A stretch of 64,000 bases of DNA from Mycetocola zhujimingii. GTDB taxonomy: Bacteria; Actinomycetota; Actinomycetes; Actinomycetales; Microbacteriaceae. Below, piece by piece: positions 1 through 9,705 of the stretch (the stretch's first letter is position 1; every line of letters begins with the position of its first letter). The position numbers and the translations under genes are program-made. The notes below the pieces were generated by a model, which saw only the letters and a list, made by a program, of their open reading frames with translations, did not search any database and had not been told where the DNA came from. The stretch is taken from contig NZ_CP026949.1 of assembly GCF_003065425.1 (NCBI RefSeq), positions 1,922,001-1,986,000 of the forward strand, given 5' to 3'.

Positions 1-442
1 CACCGATAGCGACTTCTTTCGCAACCAGATCGACTGTAATTTCTATTCCCGGCTGTCGATCGATTTCAGCCCAGATTTTTTTCGTGTCGTCTTCGGAGAT
101 CTCTGCGGCCAGGAGTCCCTGTTTGCCGGAGTTCCCACGGAAGATGTCGCCGAAGCGGGGGCTGAGGATGACCTTGAAGCCGAAGTCGCGCAACGCCCAC
201 ACAGCGTGCTCGCGCGAGGAGCCCGTCCCGAAGTCCGGGCCGGCAACGAGAACCGTCGCTCCCTGGAACTCCGGGCGGTTGAGAACGAAGTTCTCGTCCT
301 GGCGCCAGCCGGCGAAGAGTGCGTCCTCGAAGCCGGTCTTGGTGACGCGCTTGAGGTAGACGGCGGGGATGATCTGGTCGGTGTCGACATTCGAGCGCAT
401 CAGCGGCGCTGCGATACCGGTGACCGTGGTGAACTTGTCCAT
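1..442 (-). CDS. leuD: 3-isopropylmalate dehydratase small subunit LeuD (3' end outside window)
   Basis: LeuD pairs with LeuC to isomerise 2-isopropylmalate to 3-isopropylmalate in leucine synthesis. The translation begins [20 protein letters not shown] and contains the small-subunit swivelling-domain signatures [14 protein letters not shown] and [13 protein letters not shown]. About 147 codons lie in the window and the C-terminus runs off the left edge. The ATG follows a GAAGGAG ribosome site that sits inside the last codons of leuC, and it starts 2 nt after the leuC stop, so the two subunits are almost certainly co-translated. The family is about 200 aa long, so roughly a quarter is missing here. 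Confidence 0.96.
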   Translation of the reverse strand, partial: MDKFTTVTGIAAPLMRSNVDTDQIIPAVYLKRVTKTGFEDALFAGWRQDENFVLNRPEFQGATVLVAGPDFGTGSSREHAVWALRDFGFKVILSPRFGDIFRGNSGKQGLLAAEISEDDTKKIWAEIDRQPGIEITVDLVAKEVAIG

Positions 443-444
443 TG

Positions 445-1935
445 TCAGTTCGCTCCTTCGAGGTCTGCGGGACTCGACAGTGTGCCACGGATGGCTGTCG
501 CTGCTGCCACGAGCGGCGACACGAGGTGGGTACGCCCACCCTTGCCCTGGCGGCCCTCGAAGTTGCGGTTACTCGTAGACGCACAACGCTCACCCGGCGC
601 GAGCTGGTCAGGGTTCATGCCGAGGCACATCGAGCAGCCGGCGAACCGCCACTCGGCGCCGAAGTCCTTGATCACCTGGTCGAGGCCCTCGGCTTCCGCT
701 TCGATCCGCACGCGGGCCGATCCGGGCACGACCATCACACGGACTCCGTCAGCCTTCTTCTTGCCGGCGATCACCGACGCGAAGGCGCGGAGGTCTTCGA
801 TCCGGCTGTTCGTGCACGAACCCATGAACACGGCGTCGACGGGAATCTCCTTCATCGGGGTGCCCGCGACGAGGTCCATGTACTCGAGCGCCCGCTCGGC
901 GGCTGCGCGCTCGTTGGGGTCGACGATGGCTTCCGGGTGAGGCACAGCGTCGCTCAGCGAGACGCCCTGCCCCGGGTTGGTACCCCAGGTGACGAAGGGA
1001 TCGAGAGTGTTGGCGTCGAGGAAGACCTCGGCGTCGAAGGTGGCGCCCTCATCGGTCGAAAGGGTGTTCCAGTAGGCGACGGCCTCGTCCCAGTCCGCGC
1101 CGCTCGGTGCGTGCGGCCTTCCCTTGAGGTACTCGTATGTCGTGTCGTCTGGAGCGACCATGCCCGCGCGGGCGCCTGCTTCGATCGACATATTGCAGAT
1201 CGTCATCCGGCCCTCCATGGAGAGCGCGCGGATGGCCGAACCGCGGTACTCGAGCACGTAACCCTGCCCGCCGCCCGTCCCGATCTTCGCGATGACCGCG
1301 AGGATGATGTCCTTCGCGGTCACGCCGGGTCGCAGTGTTCCATCGACGTTGATCGCCATGGTCTTGAACGGTTTGAGCGGGAGGGTCTGCGTCGCCATGA
1401 CGTGCTCGACCTCGCTCGTGCCGATGCCGAACGCCATGGCTCCGAATGCGCCGTGGGTCGAGGTGTGCGAGTCACCGCAGACCACGGTGATGCCGGGCAT
1501 CGTGAGGCCAAGCTGCGGACCGACGACGTGCACGATCCCCTGCTCGATATCGCCGAGCGAATGCAGGCGGATGCCGAATTCCGCGGCGTTCTTGCGCAGC
1601 GTCTCGATCTGGGTCCGGCTGGTCAGGTCGGCAATGGGCTTGTCGATGCCGATCGTCGGCGTGTTGTGGTCCTCGGTGGCGATGGTGAGGTCGGGACGCC
1701 GTACCGGTCGACCGGCCAGCCGGAGACCGTCGAAGGCCTGTGGGCTGGTGACCTCGTGCACGAGGTGCAGGTCGATGTAGATCAGGTCGGGATTGCCGTC
1801 TTCGCCCTTGGCAACCAGATGGTCATCCCAGACCTTCTCGGCGAGCGTTCGCGGCGGCGCCGCTGGCGCCGCGTGCTTCGGGTGCCCGGTGCCTGTGGAC
1901 GGCGTCGGTGCTGTGGACTCTGTTGTCTGCTGCAT
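445..1935 (-). CDS. leuC: 3-isopropylmalate dehydratase large subunit LeuC
   Basis: Aconitase-family [4Fe-4S] subunit of isopropylmalate isomerase, 496 aa. The three cluster cysteines are visible: Cys374 in GSCTNSR, and Cys434 and Cys437 in [12 protein letters not shown]. The motif [13 protein letters not shown] is also intact. The family core starts near [13 protein letters not shown], so this protein carries about 28 extra N-terminal residues rich in Thr, Ala and Pro. The ATG is supported by AAGGAA six to seven bases upstream. It forms an operon with leuD (2 nt gap). The 120-nt leader toward terC contains a candidate leader peptide and a strong inverted repeat, described separately. Confidence 0.97.
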   Translation of the reverse strand: MQQTTESTAPTPSTGTGHPKHAAPAAPPRTLAEKVWDDHLVAKGEDGNPDLIYIDLHLVHEVTSPQAFDGLRLAGRPVRRPDLTIATEDHNTPTIGIDKPIADLTSRTQIETLRKNAAEFGIRLHSLGDIEQGIVHVVGPQLGLTMPGITVVCGDSHTSTHGAFGAMAFGIGTSEVEHVMATQTLPLKPFKTMAINVDGTLRPGVTAKDIILAVIAKIGTGGGQGYVLEYRGSAIRALSMEGRMTICNMSIEAGARAGMVAPDDTTYEYLKGRPHAPSGADWDEAVAYWNTLSTDEGATFDAEVFLDANTLDPFVTWGTNPGQGVSLSDAVPHPEAIVDPNERAAAERALEYMDLVAGTPMKEIPVDAVFMGSCTNSRIEDLRAFASVIAGKKKADGVRVMVVPGSARVRIEAEAEGLDQVIKDFGAEWRFAGCSMCLGMNPDQLAPGERCASTSNRNFEGRQGKGGRTHLVSPLVAAATAIRGTLSSPADLEGAN

Positions 1936-1979
1936 GCTGCATTCCTTGCGAAGAGTGATGGTTCAGGCAACGACGAACC

Positions 1980-2017
1980 CCGCGACGGGGCAGCCTGGTG
2001 ACTAGGCCCCGTCGCGG
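1980..2017 (-). promoter_or_regulatory. 12-bp perfect inverted repeat in the leuC leader
   Basis: Positions 1980-1991 are the exact reverse complement of 2006-2017, with a 14-nt loop. On the minus strand the hairpin lies 45 nt upstream of the leuC ATG and 39 nt downstream of the terC stop. The 5' arm is part of a small Leu-codon ORF. No T-run follows on either strand, so it is not a textbook intrinsic terminator. It could be an attenuator element for leuCD, a structure ending terC transcripts, or both. Confidence 0.55.
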
Positions 2018-2031
2018 CAGCTAAGAAGCAT
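2002..2031 (-). CDS. Candidate leucine leader peptide (MLLSCRDGA) of leuCD
   Basis: A nine-codon ORF, ATG-CTT-CTT-AGC and onward to TAG, reads MLLSCRDGA in the leuC 5' region. The two adjacent leucines use CTT, an uncommon codon in GC-rich genomes, and the ORF runs through the 5' arm of the perfect inverted repeat and stops in its loop. That is the layout expected of ribosome-mediated attenuation. Against it, no good Shine-Dalgarno precedes the ATG. A -10-like TATTCT sits about 20 nt upstream, which would give a very short untranslated leader. Confidence 0.4.
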   Translation of the reverse strand: MLLSCRDGA

Positions 2032-2055
2032 CCCGAACAGCACGCGCTCAGAATA

Positions 2056-3066
2056 TCACTCGCTGGGAACTGATTCCTTCGGCTCAGCGCGTCGCGCGTC
2101 GCGGCCCGACTTGATGAGGCTCGCGATCGTGGCGACAGCCATCGATACGACGATCACGCCGAGCGATGTCCAGGTGTTGATCTCCGGTGCCCACTCGATG
2201 TGCTGTCCACCGTTGATGAACGGAAGTTCGTTCTCGTGCATGGCGTGGAGCACGAGCTTCACTCCGATGAACGCGAGGATGAACGCGATGCCGTACTTGA
2301 GGTAGTGCAGGCGCTCGAGCAGGCCGCCGAGCATGAAGTACAGCTGGCGGAGTCCCATCAGAGCGAAGATGTTCGCGGTGAACACGATGAACGGGCTCTG
2401 CGTGATTCCGAAGATTGCGGGGATCGAGTCGAGCGCGAACATCACGTCGGTGGTTCCGATGGCGATGAAGACGATGAGCATCGGCGTCCACACCTTCTTG
2501 CCGTCGATGACCGTGCGGAGCTTGGAGTCGTGGAAGTCGGGCGAAACGCTGATGTGGCGCTTCATGTAGGTGATGAGGGCGGTTTCGCCATCCTCAGCGT
2601 CGTCGTTGTGGCCGAACGCCTGCTTCCACGCGGTGTAGAGCAGGAAGGCGCCGAAGAGGTAGAACACCCAGCTGAAGCTCTCGATGAGCTGCGCACCGAG
2701 GAGGATGAAGACTCCGCGGAAGATGAGGGCGATGATGATGCCCACCATGAGGACTTCCTGCTGGAGCCGCTTGGGCACCGAGAACCTCGCCATGATGATG
2801 ACGAAGACGAAGAGATTGTCGATCGACAGGCTGTATTCGGTGAGCCAGCCCGCGAGGAACTGCCCGGCGAACTCGCCGCCGGAGATGAGGAACATCAGGC
2901 CGGCGAAGACGAGCGCGAGTGTGACGTAGAAGACGACCCACAGGGTCGATTCCTTCATCGACGGAATGTGTGGACGTTTCACCACCAGGGCGAGGTCAGC
3001 GATCAGGATGAGGCCGAGTACGACGTATGAGCCGATTTCAAACCAGAGGGGCAATACCGGGTGCAT
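2056..3066 (-). CDS. TerC/Alx-family integral membrane protein (likely metal efflux)
   Basis: 336-aa polytopic protein of the TerC family, with the usual acidic membrane motifs: EYSLSIDNLFVFVIIM near residue 80 and TTDVMFALDSIPAIFG near residue 210. About eight to nine hydrophobic segments are visible. Family members (Alx, YkoY, MeeF/MeeY) export or balance Mn2+, and some have been linked to metalation of secreted proteins. The manganese-type riboswitch in its leader makes a manganese role the best inference here. ATG start at 3066. It lies upstream of leuC on the same strand but belongs to a different pathway, and the intervening hairpin may separate the two. Confidence 0.93.
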   Translation of the reverse strand: MHPVLPLWFEIGSYVVLGLILIADLALVVKRPHIPSMKESTLWVVFYVTLALVFAGLMFLISGGEFAGQFLAGWLTEYSLSIDNLFVFVIIMARFSVPKRLQQEVLMVGIIIALIFRGVFILLGAQLIESFSWVFYLFGAFLLYTAWKQAFGHNDDAEDGETALITYMKRHISVSPDFHDSKLRTVIDGKKVWTPMLIVFIAIGTTDVMFALDSIPAIFGITQSPFIVFTANIFALMGLRQLYFMLGGLLERLHYLKYGIAFILAFIGVKLVLHAMHENELPFINGGQHIEWAPEINTWTSLGVIVVSMAVATIASLIKSGRDARRAEPKESVPSE

Positions 3067-3111
3067 CCGGGACCTTTCGGTGGAGGGTGTGACGGGGGTG
3101 GGTACGAGAAA

Positions 3112-3219
3112 CGCCCGAAAGTCTCTCCCGCATCGGCCACAACAGGCCGTGCCACGGCGCCCGGGGTCTCAACGATGTGACCCGTGATGACGGATGCCGT
3201 GCAGAGGGATACTCCCCTT
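3112..3219 (-). ncRNA. yybP-ykoY manganese riboswitch upstream of terC
   Basis: On the minus strand the leader starts with the AAGGGGAGTATCCCT block (3205-3219), continues through CCGTCATCACGG, and ends with GGGAGAGACTTTCGG near 3112-3130, about 45 nt before the terC ATG. These are the conserved blocks of the actinobacterial yybP-ykoY class, which senses Mn2+ and commonly controls TerC-family genes. The recognition is by eye from the conserved segments and the downstream gene; covariance scoring was not possible. Confidence 0.85.
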
Positions 3220-3346
3220 CGCGGTGTCCACTTTAGTCGACTTCGCGCGTCAGCCGCTCTCCGCCGGGAACTCGCAGCTTTCCCGCTCTAGGATTTATCC
3301 CGCGTATCCCTCGAGCGCCCCCTTCCGCCCTCTGCCCAGGAGCCCC

Positions 3347-4072
3347 ATGTCTTCCGTCCCTCCCCCCGCCGGCCGCAGCCTCGCTGTCTCGAGCATCGGT
3401 TACATGATCTTCTTCAGCCGGTGGCTGCAGGCCCCGCTGTATCTGGGGCTCATCGCCGCCCAGATGATCTACGTGTGGGTCTTCGTCCAGGAGTTGTGGC
3501 ACCTCGGCGACGACGTGATCAACCACTCCGCGGATGTGACGGAAGCGAGCGTCATGCTCGCCGTTCTCGGTCTGATCGACGTCGTGATGATCGCGAACCT
3601 CCTCATCATGGTCATCATCGGTGGCTACGAGACCTTCGTGTCGAAGATCAACCTCAATGGGCACCCCGACCAGCCCGAGTGGCTTTCGCACGTCAACGCC
3701 AACGTGCTCAAGGTCAAGCTCGCGATGGCCATCATCGGGATCTCGTCGATCCACCTGCTCAAGACGTTCATCGAAGTGGGCAACATGACGGATGCCGGAA
3801 GCGGCCAGGAGGTCACGGACGAGGCGTACACCTCCCTCGGCGTCTTCTGGCAGGTCGTCATCCACATGGTGTTCATCGTTTCAGCCCTTGCCCTCGCCGC
3901 GATCGACAGGATGTCGAAGTACACGCCTCCGCTGGGGCACGGCGCCCCCGGTGCTGCCACCGGAGTCGATCCAGCCGGGAGCGCGCAGTCGGAACACCGA
4001 CTGACCGACGCCTATGTCGCCCCTGACGCTCTGTCCCGGGCCGCCGGGGAGCGCGAGATCTCGCGACTCTAG
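3347..4072 (+). CDS. YqhA / TIGR00645 (UPF0114) family inner membrane protein
   Basis: 241-aa protein with about four membrane helices. Motifs match the YqhA family along its length: [45 protein letters not shown] and [10 protein letters not shown]. The biochemical function of the family is unknown. The start at 3347 is preferred over upstream ATGs because CAGGAG lies just before it and the family begins near this point. The C-terminal 40 residues after RMSKYTPP are polar and unlike the short family tail. It is divergent from terC, sharing a roughly 280-bp region that contains the terC riboswitch. Confidence 0.9.
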   Translation: MSSVPPPAGRSLAVSSIGYMIFFSRWLQAPLYLGLIAAQMIYVWVFVQELWHLGDDVINHSADVTEASVMLAVLGLIDVVMIANLLIMVIIGGYETFVSKINLNGHPDQPEWLSHVNANVLKVKLAMAIIGISSIHLLKTFIEVGNMTDAGSGQEVTDEAYTSLGVFWQVVIHMVFIVSALALAAIDRMSKYTPPLGHGAPGAATGVDPAGSAQSEHRLTDAYVAPDALSRAAGEREISRL

Positions 4073-4150
4073 TCATTGTCAGCCACGCGGTGCCTCGCGG
4101 GCGCGAAACCAGGTGGTGACGAGGCGAAGTGACGGTGCCAGACTGAGCCA

Positions 4151-5938
4151 GTGGCATCCCGCATCGAAGACTACGCACTGATCAGTGACTGCTACACGGC
4201 GGCGCTCGTCGGTCGTGACGGAAGCATCGACTGGCTGTGTATGCCACGTTATGACTCTCCGTCGATGTTCGCTGCGCTCCTCGGTACCGAGGATCACGGT
4301 CGGTGGAAACTGGCGCCAACGGCTGCGACGGCGACGTCCCGTCGGCGTTACGACGGAGAGTCATTCACCCTCCTGACCACCTGGACCTCCCCAGACGGGG
4401 TAGCCGAAGTGACAGACGTCATGCCGAGAGCCGACCATCGCGCCGATCTCATTCGCCGGGTGCGCGGAGTTTCCGGACGGGTCGAGTTCGCCCAGGAGGT
4501 ACGGTTCCGTTTCGGTTACGCAACGGCGATGCCCTGGGTCCGCAAGGTCAGGGACGACAACGGAACCGCGCTTCTCGCTGTCGCCGGCCCCGACGCCGTC
4601 GTCGTGCGCGGCCCGGAGCTGTTCGCGTCCGACAGGGAACACGCGAACAGGTTCACCGTGAGTCCCGGCGAGATCGTCGACATCACAATGACGTGGTATC
4701 CGTCACACCGTGAACCACCGGCGCCAATCGATGTCGACGAGAATCTGGCGCGAACTCACGATTGGTGGCGTGAGTGGTCTTCGACTCTCGAACAGCGCGG
4801 TCCATACGCTGACGAAACGGCCAGGTCGCTGTTGATCCTCAGGGCGCTGACCCACGAGGAGACGGGCGGAATCGTCGCTGCGGCAACCACGTCGCTTCCC
4901 GAAAACTTCGGCGGCAGCCGCAACTGGGATTACCGGTACGTCTGGCTCCGTGACGCCTCCCTCACCGTGACAGCTCTCCTCTCCTGCGGGGCCATCGAGG
5001 GGGTCGACCGCTGGCGGCTCTGGCTGTTGCGGGCAATCGCCGGTGACCCGAAAGATGTCCAGATCATGTATGGGCTCAGCGGTGAACGTGACCTGGCCGA
5101 GCGCGAGCTCACCGCACTGCCCGGATATCTGGGATCCCGGCCCGTTCGCATCGGTAACGCAGCAGCCCTGCAGCTTCAGTCAGACGTCATCGGCGAGGTC
5201 ATGATCGCCCTGCACGACGCGCGTGTCGCCGGGGTGGAGGAGACGTCATACTCCTGGGCGCTCCAGCGCGCACTGGTGAGCTACATGGAGACTCACTGGC
5301 AGGCGGCTGACCAGGGCATCTGGGAAATCCGTGGCGCGCCCCAGCGATTCACCCACTCACGCGTAATGATGTGGGCGGCCTTTGACCGGGCGATTCGCGC
5401 GGTCACCGAGTTCGGTCTCGACGGCCCGGTGGACAGGTGGATCGAGCTGCGCGCTCTCATCCGCGAAGAAATCGAGACAGAGGGCTTCGACCCGGAACGC
5501 AACAGCTACACCCAGTTCTACGGAACGACCGAGGTCGACGCATCGTTGCTGCAACTTGTCGATGTCGGGTATTGCCATCCCCGCGATCCACGGATGCTCG
5601 GAACCGTCGCGGCCATCGAGACCGATCTTCTGCGTGACGGGTTACTGCGCCGCTATCGGACAGAGGCGGGCGTTGACGGGCTGCCCGGCGACGAGCATCC
5701 GTTTCTCGCCTGCTCATTCTGGCTCGTCTCGCAGTACGCGGCGAGCGGACGGCTCGCAGAGGCCAGGGCGCTGATGGACCGCCTCGTCCGCTTCGCCAAC
5801 GACGTCGGCCTGATGTCAGAGCAATATGACGTCGGACGCGGCAGGCAGGCCGGTAACACGCCACAGGCGTTCTCCCACCTCGCCCTGGTGCTCGCGGTGA
5901 GGGCCATCCGCGCCGCGGAGCTTGGCGAGGATCGGTGA
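4151..5938 (+). CDS. Glycoside hydrolase family 15 protein (glucoamylase/trehalase-like)
   Basis: 595-aa cytoplasmic GH15 protein with no signal peptide. The N-terminus IEDYALISDCYTAALVGRDG followed by SIDWLCMPRYDSPSMFAALL is typical of bacterial GH15 enzymes. So are SLPENFGGSRNWDYRYVWLRD in the middle and EVDASLLQLVDVGY plus LACSFWLVSQYA near the C-terminus, giving a beta-sandwich and an alpha/alpha toroid. Members hydrolyse alpha-glucosides, including trehalose in actinobacteria. The substrate cannot be read here, but otsAB elsewhere in the window makes trehalose turnover plausible. GTG start, no obvious operon partner; it converges with the membrane protein at 5948 with only 9 nt between. 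Confidence 0.92.
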   Translation: MASRIEDYALISDCYTAALVGRDGSIDWLCMPRYDSPSMFAALLGTEDHGRWKLAPTAATATSRRRYDGESFTLLTTWTSPDGVAEVTDVMPRADHRADLIRRVRGVSGRVEFAQEVRFRFGYATAMPWVRKVRDDNGTALLAVAGPDAVVVRGPELFASDREHANRFTVSPGEIVDITMTWYPSHREPPAPIDVDENLARTHDWWREWSSTLEQRGPYADETARSLLILRALTHEETGGIVAAATTSLPENFGGSRNWDYRYVWLRDASLTVTALLSCGAIEGVDRWRLWLLRAIAGDPKDVQIMYGLSGERDLAERELTALPGYLGSRPVRIGNAAALQLQSDVIGEVMIALHDARVAGVEETSYSWALQRALVSYMETHWQAADQGIWEIRGAPQRFTHSRVMMWAAFDRAIRAVTEFGLDGPVDRWIELRALIREEIETEGFDPERNSYTQFYGTTEVDASLLQLVDVGYCHPRDPRMLGTVAAIETDLLRDGLLRRYRTEAGVDGLPGDEHPFLACSFWLVSQYAASGRLAEARALMDRLVRFANDVGLMSEQYDVGRGRQAGNTPQAFSHLALVLAVRAIRAAELGEDR

Positions 5939-5947
5939 TCTCCGCTC

Positions 5948-6973
5948 TCAACCCGAGCCGGAGGCGAGGGCGATCGCTCGCTCAAGCGGACCCTTGCCGA
6001 GGTACCGCTGCCACAGCCACGAGCCAATGAGGGAACCGATCACGAGACCGCCGAGGAGAGGCCAGCCCGGGTAGTCGACGAGCCCCGAGCTGTCCCGAAC
6101 CTGCACGGCGATCGCGAGGATCAGGATTTGAACCGTATACACGCTCAGCGCCATCGCTCCAGCGGCCCCGACGGGAGCGAACACCGTTCGCACGACGCGA
6201 CGAGCGGCCGCAGGCGCGGTCGTGGTTGCGGCAACCAGAATTCCGATAATCGCGAGAGCGACGCCCCCGGAGCCGAACACTTCCGCGGTCGTACCCGAGT
6301 GGGCCGCCGCCGTCACCCCCTGCAGGACAGCGGCAGCACCGTAGCCCGCCAGCGCTGCCCCGCTCCCGCAGCCGATCATGATGGCCTGGGTGCGGGGCCG
6401 GGCAAGCCCCGACCGAGCGGCGATCAACCCGGCAAAGACGAAGGGAAGCCAGATCAGCACCGGGTAGAAACCGGTGAGGAAGTACTCACGGAGAATCTCG
6501 GAGATCGACGGCGATCTGCTCACATCATCGGTGACGATGGAGGCGAGAAGGGGCGCGGCGAAGGCGAAGATCAGGAGGAGCACGCCCAGCCAGATCCGGG
6601 GCAGGAACAACACAGGCAGGGCGACGAGGAACATGATCGCGTAGTAGTCGAGAATGATCGCGATCTCACTGCCGAGCGAGGTGAGCACCACCCCGAGCAG
6701 AAAAATGGAGAGTGCCCTGATCACGATCCGGCGGTAGACGCCCGACCGTGATCCTCGCGGCTTCGGAGAGTCCTGCCCGGACAAGATGCCGAGTGACACC
6801 CCGGCCAGGGTGGCGAACAGGATCGAGGACCGGCCGTCGACAAGCAGTTCCCTGTCGCCGGGGTTTGGCATGGTGTGGGCGACGAACATGCCGATGATCG
6901 CCAGCCCTCGCGCGATGTCGACCCCGACGATCCGGGAAGAACCGAACCGGTCGGGGTCGACATCGCCGCTCAT
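5948..6973 (-). CDS. Acyltransferase-like membrane protein (DUF1624/DUF418, HGSNAT-like)
   Basis: 341-aa protein with about nine to ten hydrophobic helices. The first helix carries VDIARGLAIIGMFVAHTM, the signature start of heparan-alpha-glucosaminide N-acetyltransferase-like and DUF418 membrane proteins, which are thought to move acyl groups across or at the membrane. The acceptor is unknown. ATG start. It lies 8 nt downstream of the oligopeptide transporter ATPase on the same strand, so it may be the last gene of that operon, though no functional tie is evident. Confidence 0.8.
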   Translation of the reverse strand: MSGDVDPDRFGSSRIVGVDIARGLAIIGMFVAHTMPNPGDRELLVDGRSSILFATLAGVSLGILSGQDSPKPRGSRSGVYRRIVIRALSIFLLGVVLTSLGSEIAIILDYYAIMFLVALPVLFLPRIWLGVLLLIFAFAAPLLASIVTDDVSRSPSISEILREYFLTGFYPVLIWLPFVFAGLIAARSGLARPRTQAIMIGCGSGAALAGYGAAAVLQGVTAAAHSGTTAEVFGSGGVALAIIGILVAATTTAPAAARRVVRTVFAPVGAAGAMALSVYTVQILILAIAVQVRDSSGLVDYPGWPLLGGLVIGSLIGSWLWQRYLGKGPLERAIALASGSG

Positions 6974-6981
6974 GGTGCGGC

Positions 6982-8667
6982 CTACACCGGCGAGGTCTGT
7001 GTCAGCGTCGCCAGGACGCGGCGACGCTCGGCCTGGGCGACAGGATCCGGCACCGGCAGAGAAGCGAGCAGCCTCTGGGTGTATGCCTCCCGAGGCGCGC
7101 CGAGCACCTCTGCGCCCGTCCCCTCTTCGACGAGCCTGCCGTGGTACAGGACAGCGATCCGGTCGGCGAGGATATCGACGACGGCGAGGTCGTGGCTGAT
7201 GAACAGCGCGGCGAAGCCGAGCTCGGCCTGGAGCTCTGCGAAGAGTTCGAGCACCCGTGCCTGCACCGAGACGTCGAGCGCGCTCGTCGGTTCATCAGCG
7301 ATCAGCAGTTTCGGGTCAAGCGCGAGTGCCCTCGCCAGGCTTGCACGCTGTCGCTGTCCTCCGCTCAATTCGTGCGGGTATCGCTCGCCGTACGACTTCG
7401 GAAGTTGAACGGCCTCGAGCAGCTCGCCGACCCTCTGCGTCACGGCGCGGAAATCGAGGTCCTTGCGGTGCACCCTCAGTGGCTCTGCAACGCACTCGGT
7501 GATGGTCAGCAGCGGGTTGAAACTCGAGGCTGGATCCTGGAAGACGAAGCCGATCGAACTTCGCTTCTTCCGGAACGACCGCTCCTTCATCCCGTTCATT
7601 TCGGAGTCGAGCACGCGGAGCGATCCGCCCGTCACTTTCGTGAGTCCGGCGATGGCACGGCCGATCGTGGTCTTGCCAGACCCCGACTCCCCCACGAGAC
7701 CGAGAACCTCGCCCGGCGCGATGGTGAAACTGACACCGTCGACGGCGAGGAAACCCGGTTGTCCGAGGCGACCCGGGTATTCGATCCGCAGGTTGTCTGC
7801 GGCAACCACGGGGGGTGCGTCGCGGTTGATCGGCGCTTTGCGCTCGGCAGCCTCGATTCTCTGACCGATTCGCGGTACAGCGCCCAGGAGCTTTTTGGTG
7901 TACTCGTTCTGCGGGTTGGTGAAGAGACTGTGCACGTCGGCCTCTTCGACCACCGCGCCCTGATACATGACGACAACCCGGTCGGCCAGGTCTGCCACGA
8001 CACCCATGTTGTGTGTGATGAGAACGATGCTCGAGCCGAACTCGTCCCGGCAACGCCGAAGCAGATCGAGGATCTCGGCCTGGACGGTCACGTCGAGCGC
8101 CGTCGTCGGCTCGTCGGCCACGATGAGCCCCGGGTTGAGAACGAGCGCCATGGCGATGACAACGCGCTGCTTCTGCCCACCGGAGAACTGGTGCGGGTAG
8201 TAGTCCACCCGGGTTTCGGGATCGGGGATCCCGACCTTTGTCAGGATTTCGATGGCGCGGGCCCTGGCGACCTTCCGGCTGAGTTTTGGATCGTGGGCGC
8301 GGAGGCCCTCCGCAATCTGCCAGCCGACGGTGTACACGGGGTTGAGGGCCGTTGATGGCTCCTGGAAGACCATGGAGACGTCACTGCCGCGGATGCGACG
8401 CAGCTGGTCCTTCGACACGGAGACAACGTCGTTCTCCCCCGTTCCGTCTTTGTGCCTCAGGATGACGGCGCCCGCCCGCGTCGCCGTCTCGGGCAGGAGC
8501 CCGAGAATCGTCTTCGCGGTTACGGTCTTGCCACTGCCAGACTCCCCCACTATCGCGACGACCTCACGAGGACCGACGCTGAGGCTGACATTGTCGACGG
8601 CCTTGACCGCACCGGCATCCGTCGCAAATGAGACGTCGAGGTTCCTGATCTGCAGTACGTCGGTCAT
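6982..8667 (-). CDS. Fused dual ATPase subunit of a peptide ABC importer (DppD-DppF type)
   Basis: 561-aa protein with two ABC ATPase halves in tandem. Each has a GESGSGKT Walker A, a signature (FSGGQKQR, then LSGGQRQR) and a Walker B followed by DEPTTALD or DEPTSALD. The Opp/Dpp-type C-terminal segment follows each half. It powers dipeptide/oligopeptide (or nickel-type) uptake with the permeases and binding protein encoded upstream. The start at 8667 is chosen because its ATG overlaps the permease TGA as ATGA and because the ATPase fold begins at once; longer reading of the frame is not supported. Confidence 0.95.
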   Translation of the reverse strand: MTDVLQIRNLDVSFATDAGAVKAVDNVSLSVGPREVVAIVGESGSGKTVTAKTILGLLPETATRAGAVILRHKDGTGENDVVSVSKDQLRRIRGSDVSMVFQEPSTALNPVYTVGWQIAEGLRAHDPKLSRKVARARAIEILTKVGIPDPETRVDYYPHQFSGGQKQRVVIAMALVLNPGLIVADEPTTALDVTVQAEILDLLRRCRDEFGSSIVLITHNMGVVADLADRVVVMYQGAVVEEADVHSLFTNPQNEYTKKLLGAVPRIGQRIEAAERKAPINRDAPPVVAADNLRIEYPGRLGQPGFLAVDGVSFTIAPGEVLGLVGESGSGKTTIGRAIAGLTKVTGGSLRVLDSEMNGMKERSFRKKRSSIGFVFQDPASSFNPLLTITECVAEPLRVHRKDLDFRAVTQRVGELLEAVQLPKSYGERYPHELSGGQRQRASLARALALDPKLLIADEPTSALDVSVQARVLELFAELQAELGFAALFISHDLAVVDILADRIAVLYHGRLVEEGTGAEVLGAPREAYTQRLLASLPVPDPVAQAERRRVLATLTQTSPV

Positions 8668-9704
8668 GATCGTCCTTCGTTCTCGAGCCCGGCGAGTCCG
8701 CCCGGCCCGGCTGTGAGCGTTCCACCGGGGACCACTGACGTCTCGGCGACGGTACCTGAAGCGGCGCTGACCGCCCTGCGGCCGCGAAGCCTCGGGTCTG
8801 CGAGGTCGTTGAGGCTTTCGCCGACGAGGGTCACACCGAGAACGGTCAGCACGATGGCGAGCCCGGGTGGCACCGAGGTCCACCAGATGCCACTCGACAC
8901 GTCAGAGAGCGCCTTGTTAAGGTCGAAACCCCATTCGCTCGCCGACGTCGGCTCGATGCCGAAGCCGAGGAACCCGAGCCCCGCCAGGGTCAGGATGGCC
9001 TCTGAGGCGTTGAGCGTGAAGATCAGCGGGAGCGTGCGGGTGGCGTTTCTGAGTACGTGCCTGAACATGATGCGCACGTTGCCGGTACCGACGACCTTGG
9101 CGCTCTCCACGTACGCCTCGCTCTTGATCCGGACTGTCTCGGCGCGGATGACACGGAAGTACTGCGGAATGAAGACGACGGTGATCGAGATCGCGGCGGC
9201 GAAGATTCCACCCCACAGGCTCGACTGTCCGCCGGAGATCGCGATCGACATGACGATCGCGAGCAGCAGCGTCGGGAAGGCGTAGATCGCATCGCAGACG
9301 ACAACGAGAACGCGGTCGAGCCAGCCGCCGAAGTAGCCGGAGACCAGCCCGAGGGCCACTCCCGCGAAGATCGACAGCAGAACGGCGACGACCACAACGC
9401 TGAGCCCGGTCTGCGCGCCCCAGATGACGCGGGAGAGAACGTCGTACCCGCCCACCGTTGTGCCAAGAAGGTGCTCAGCGCTCGGTGGGCGCTGGGCCCC
9501 GAACGCGCCGGCGTCGTCGCGCAGCTGGTTGTAGCCGTACGGCGCCAGGATGGGCGCGAAAATCGCTGTCAGCACGAAGATCGCCGTCAGGACGAGGCCG
9601 GCAACAAGCATCCCTCGCTGAATTCCAACGCTCTGGGAGAGTTGGTGCACGACGGGCAGGCGGCGCCAGCGGCTGTGCCTGAACGAGGGTGTTTCGGTAA
9701 CCAT
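8664..9704 (-). CDS. ABC transporter permease, DppC/OppC type
   Basis: 346-aa inner membrane permease with six predicted helices, a long extracytoplasmic loop after helix 1 (LAPYGYNQLRDDAGAFG) and the EAA loop (ESAKVVGTGNVRIMFRHVL) that docks with the ATPase. It forms the heterodimeric channel with the DppB-type gene. The ATG lies 1 nt after the upstream permease stop, and its own TGA overlaps the ATPase start, so the three are translationally coupled. The tail after PRLRGRR is a 40-residue polar extension. Confidence 0.95.
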   Translation of the reverse strand: MVTETPSFRHSRWRRLPVVHQLSQSVGIQRGMLVAGLVLTAIFVLTAIFAPILAPYGYNQLRDDAGAFGAQRPPSAEHLLGTTVGGYDVLSRVIWGAQTGLSVVVVAVLLSIFAGVALGLVSGYFGGWLDRVLVVVCDAIYAFPTLLLAIVMSIAISGGQSSLWGGIFAAAISITVVFIPQYFRVIRAETVRIKSEAYVESAKVVGTGNVRIMFRHVLRNATRTLPLIFTLNASEAILTLAGLGFLGFGIEPTSASEWGFDLNKALSDVSSGIWWTSVPPGLAIVLTVLGVTLVGESLNDLADPRLRGRRAVSAASGTVAETSVVPGGTLTAGPGGLAGLENEGRS

Positions 9705-9705
9705 A

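Noticed and set aside
445-2001. 519-codon plus-strand frame opposite leuC
   Set aside because: It is the mirror of leuC; composition (Arg, Asp, His, Val rich) and lack of a ribosome site mark it as a shadow frame. The same holds for long frames opposite terC, leuB, ilvB, ilvD, otsA and serA.
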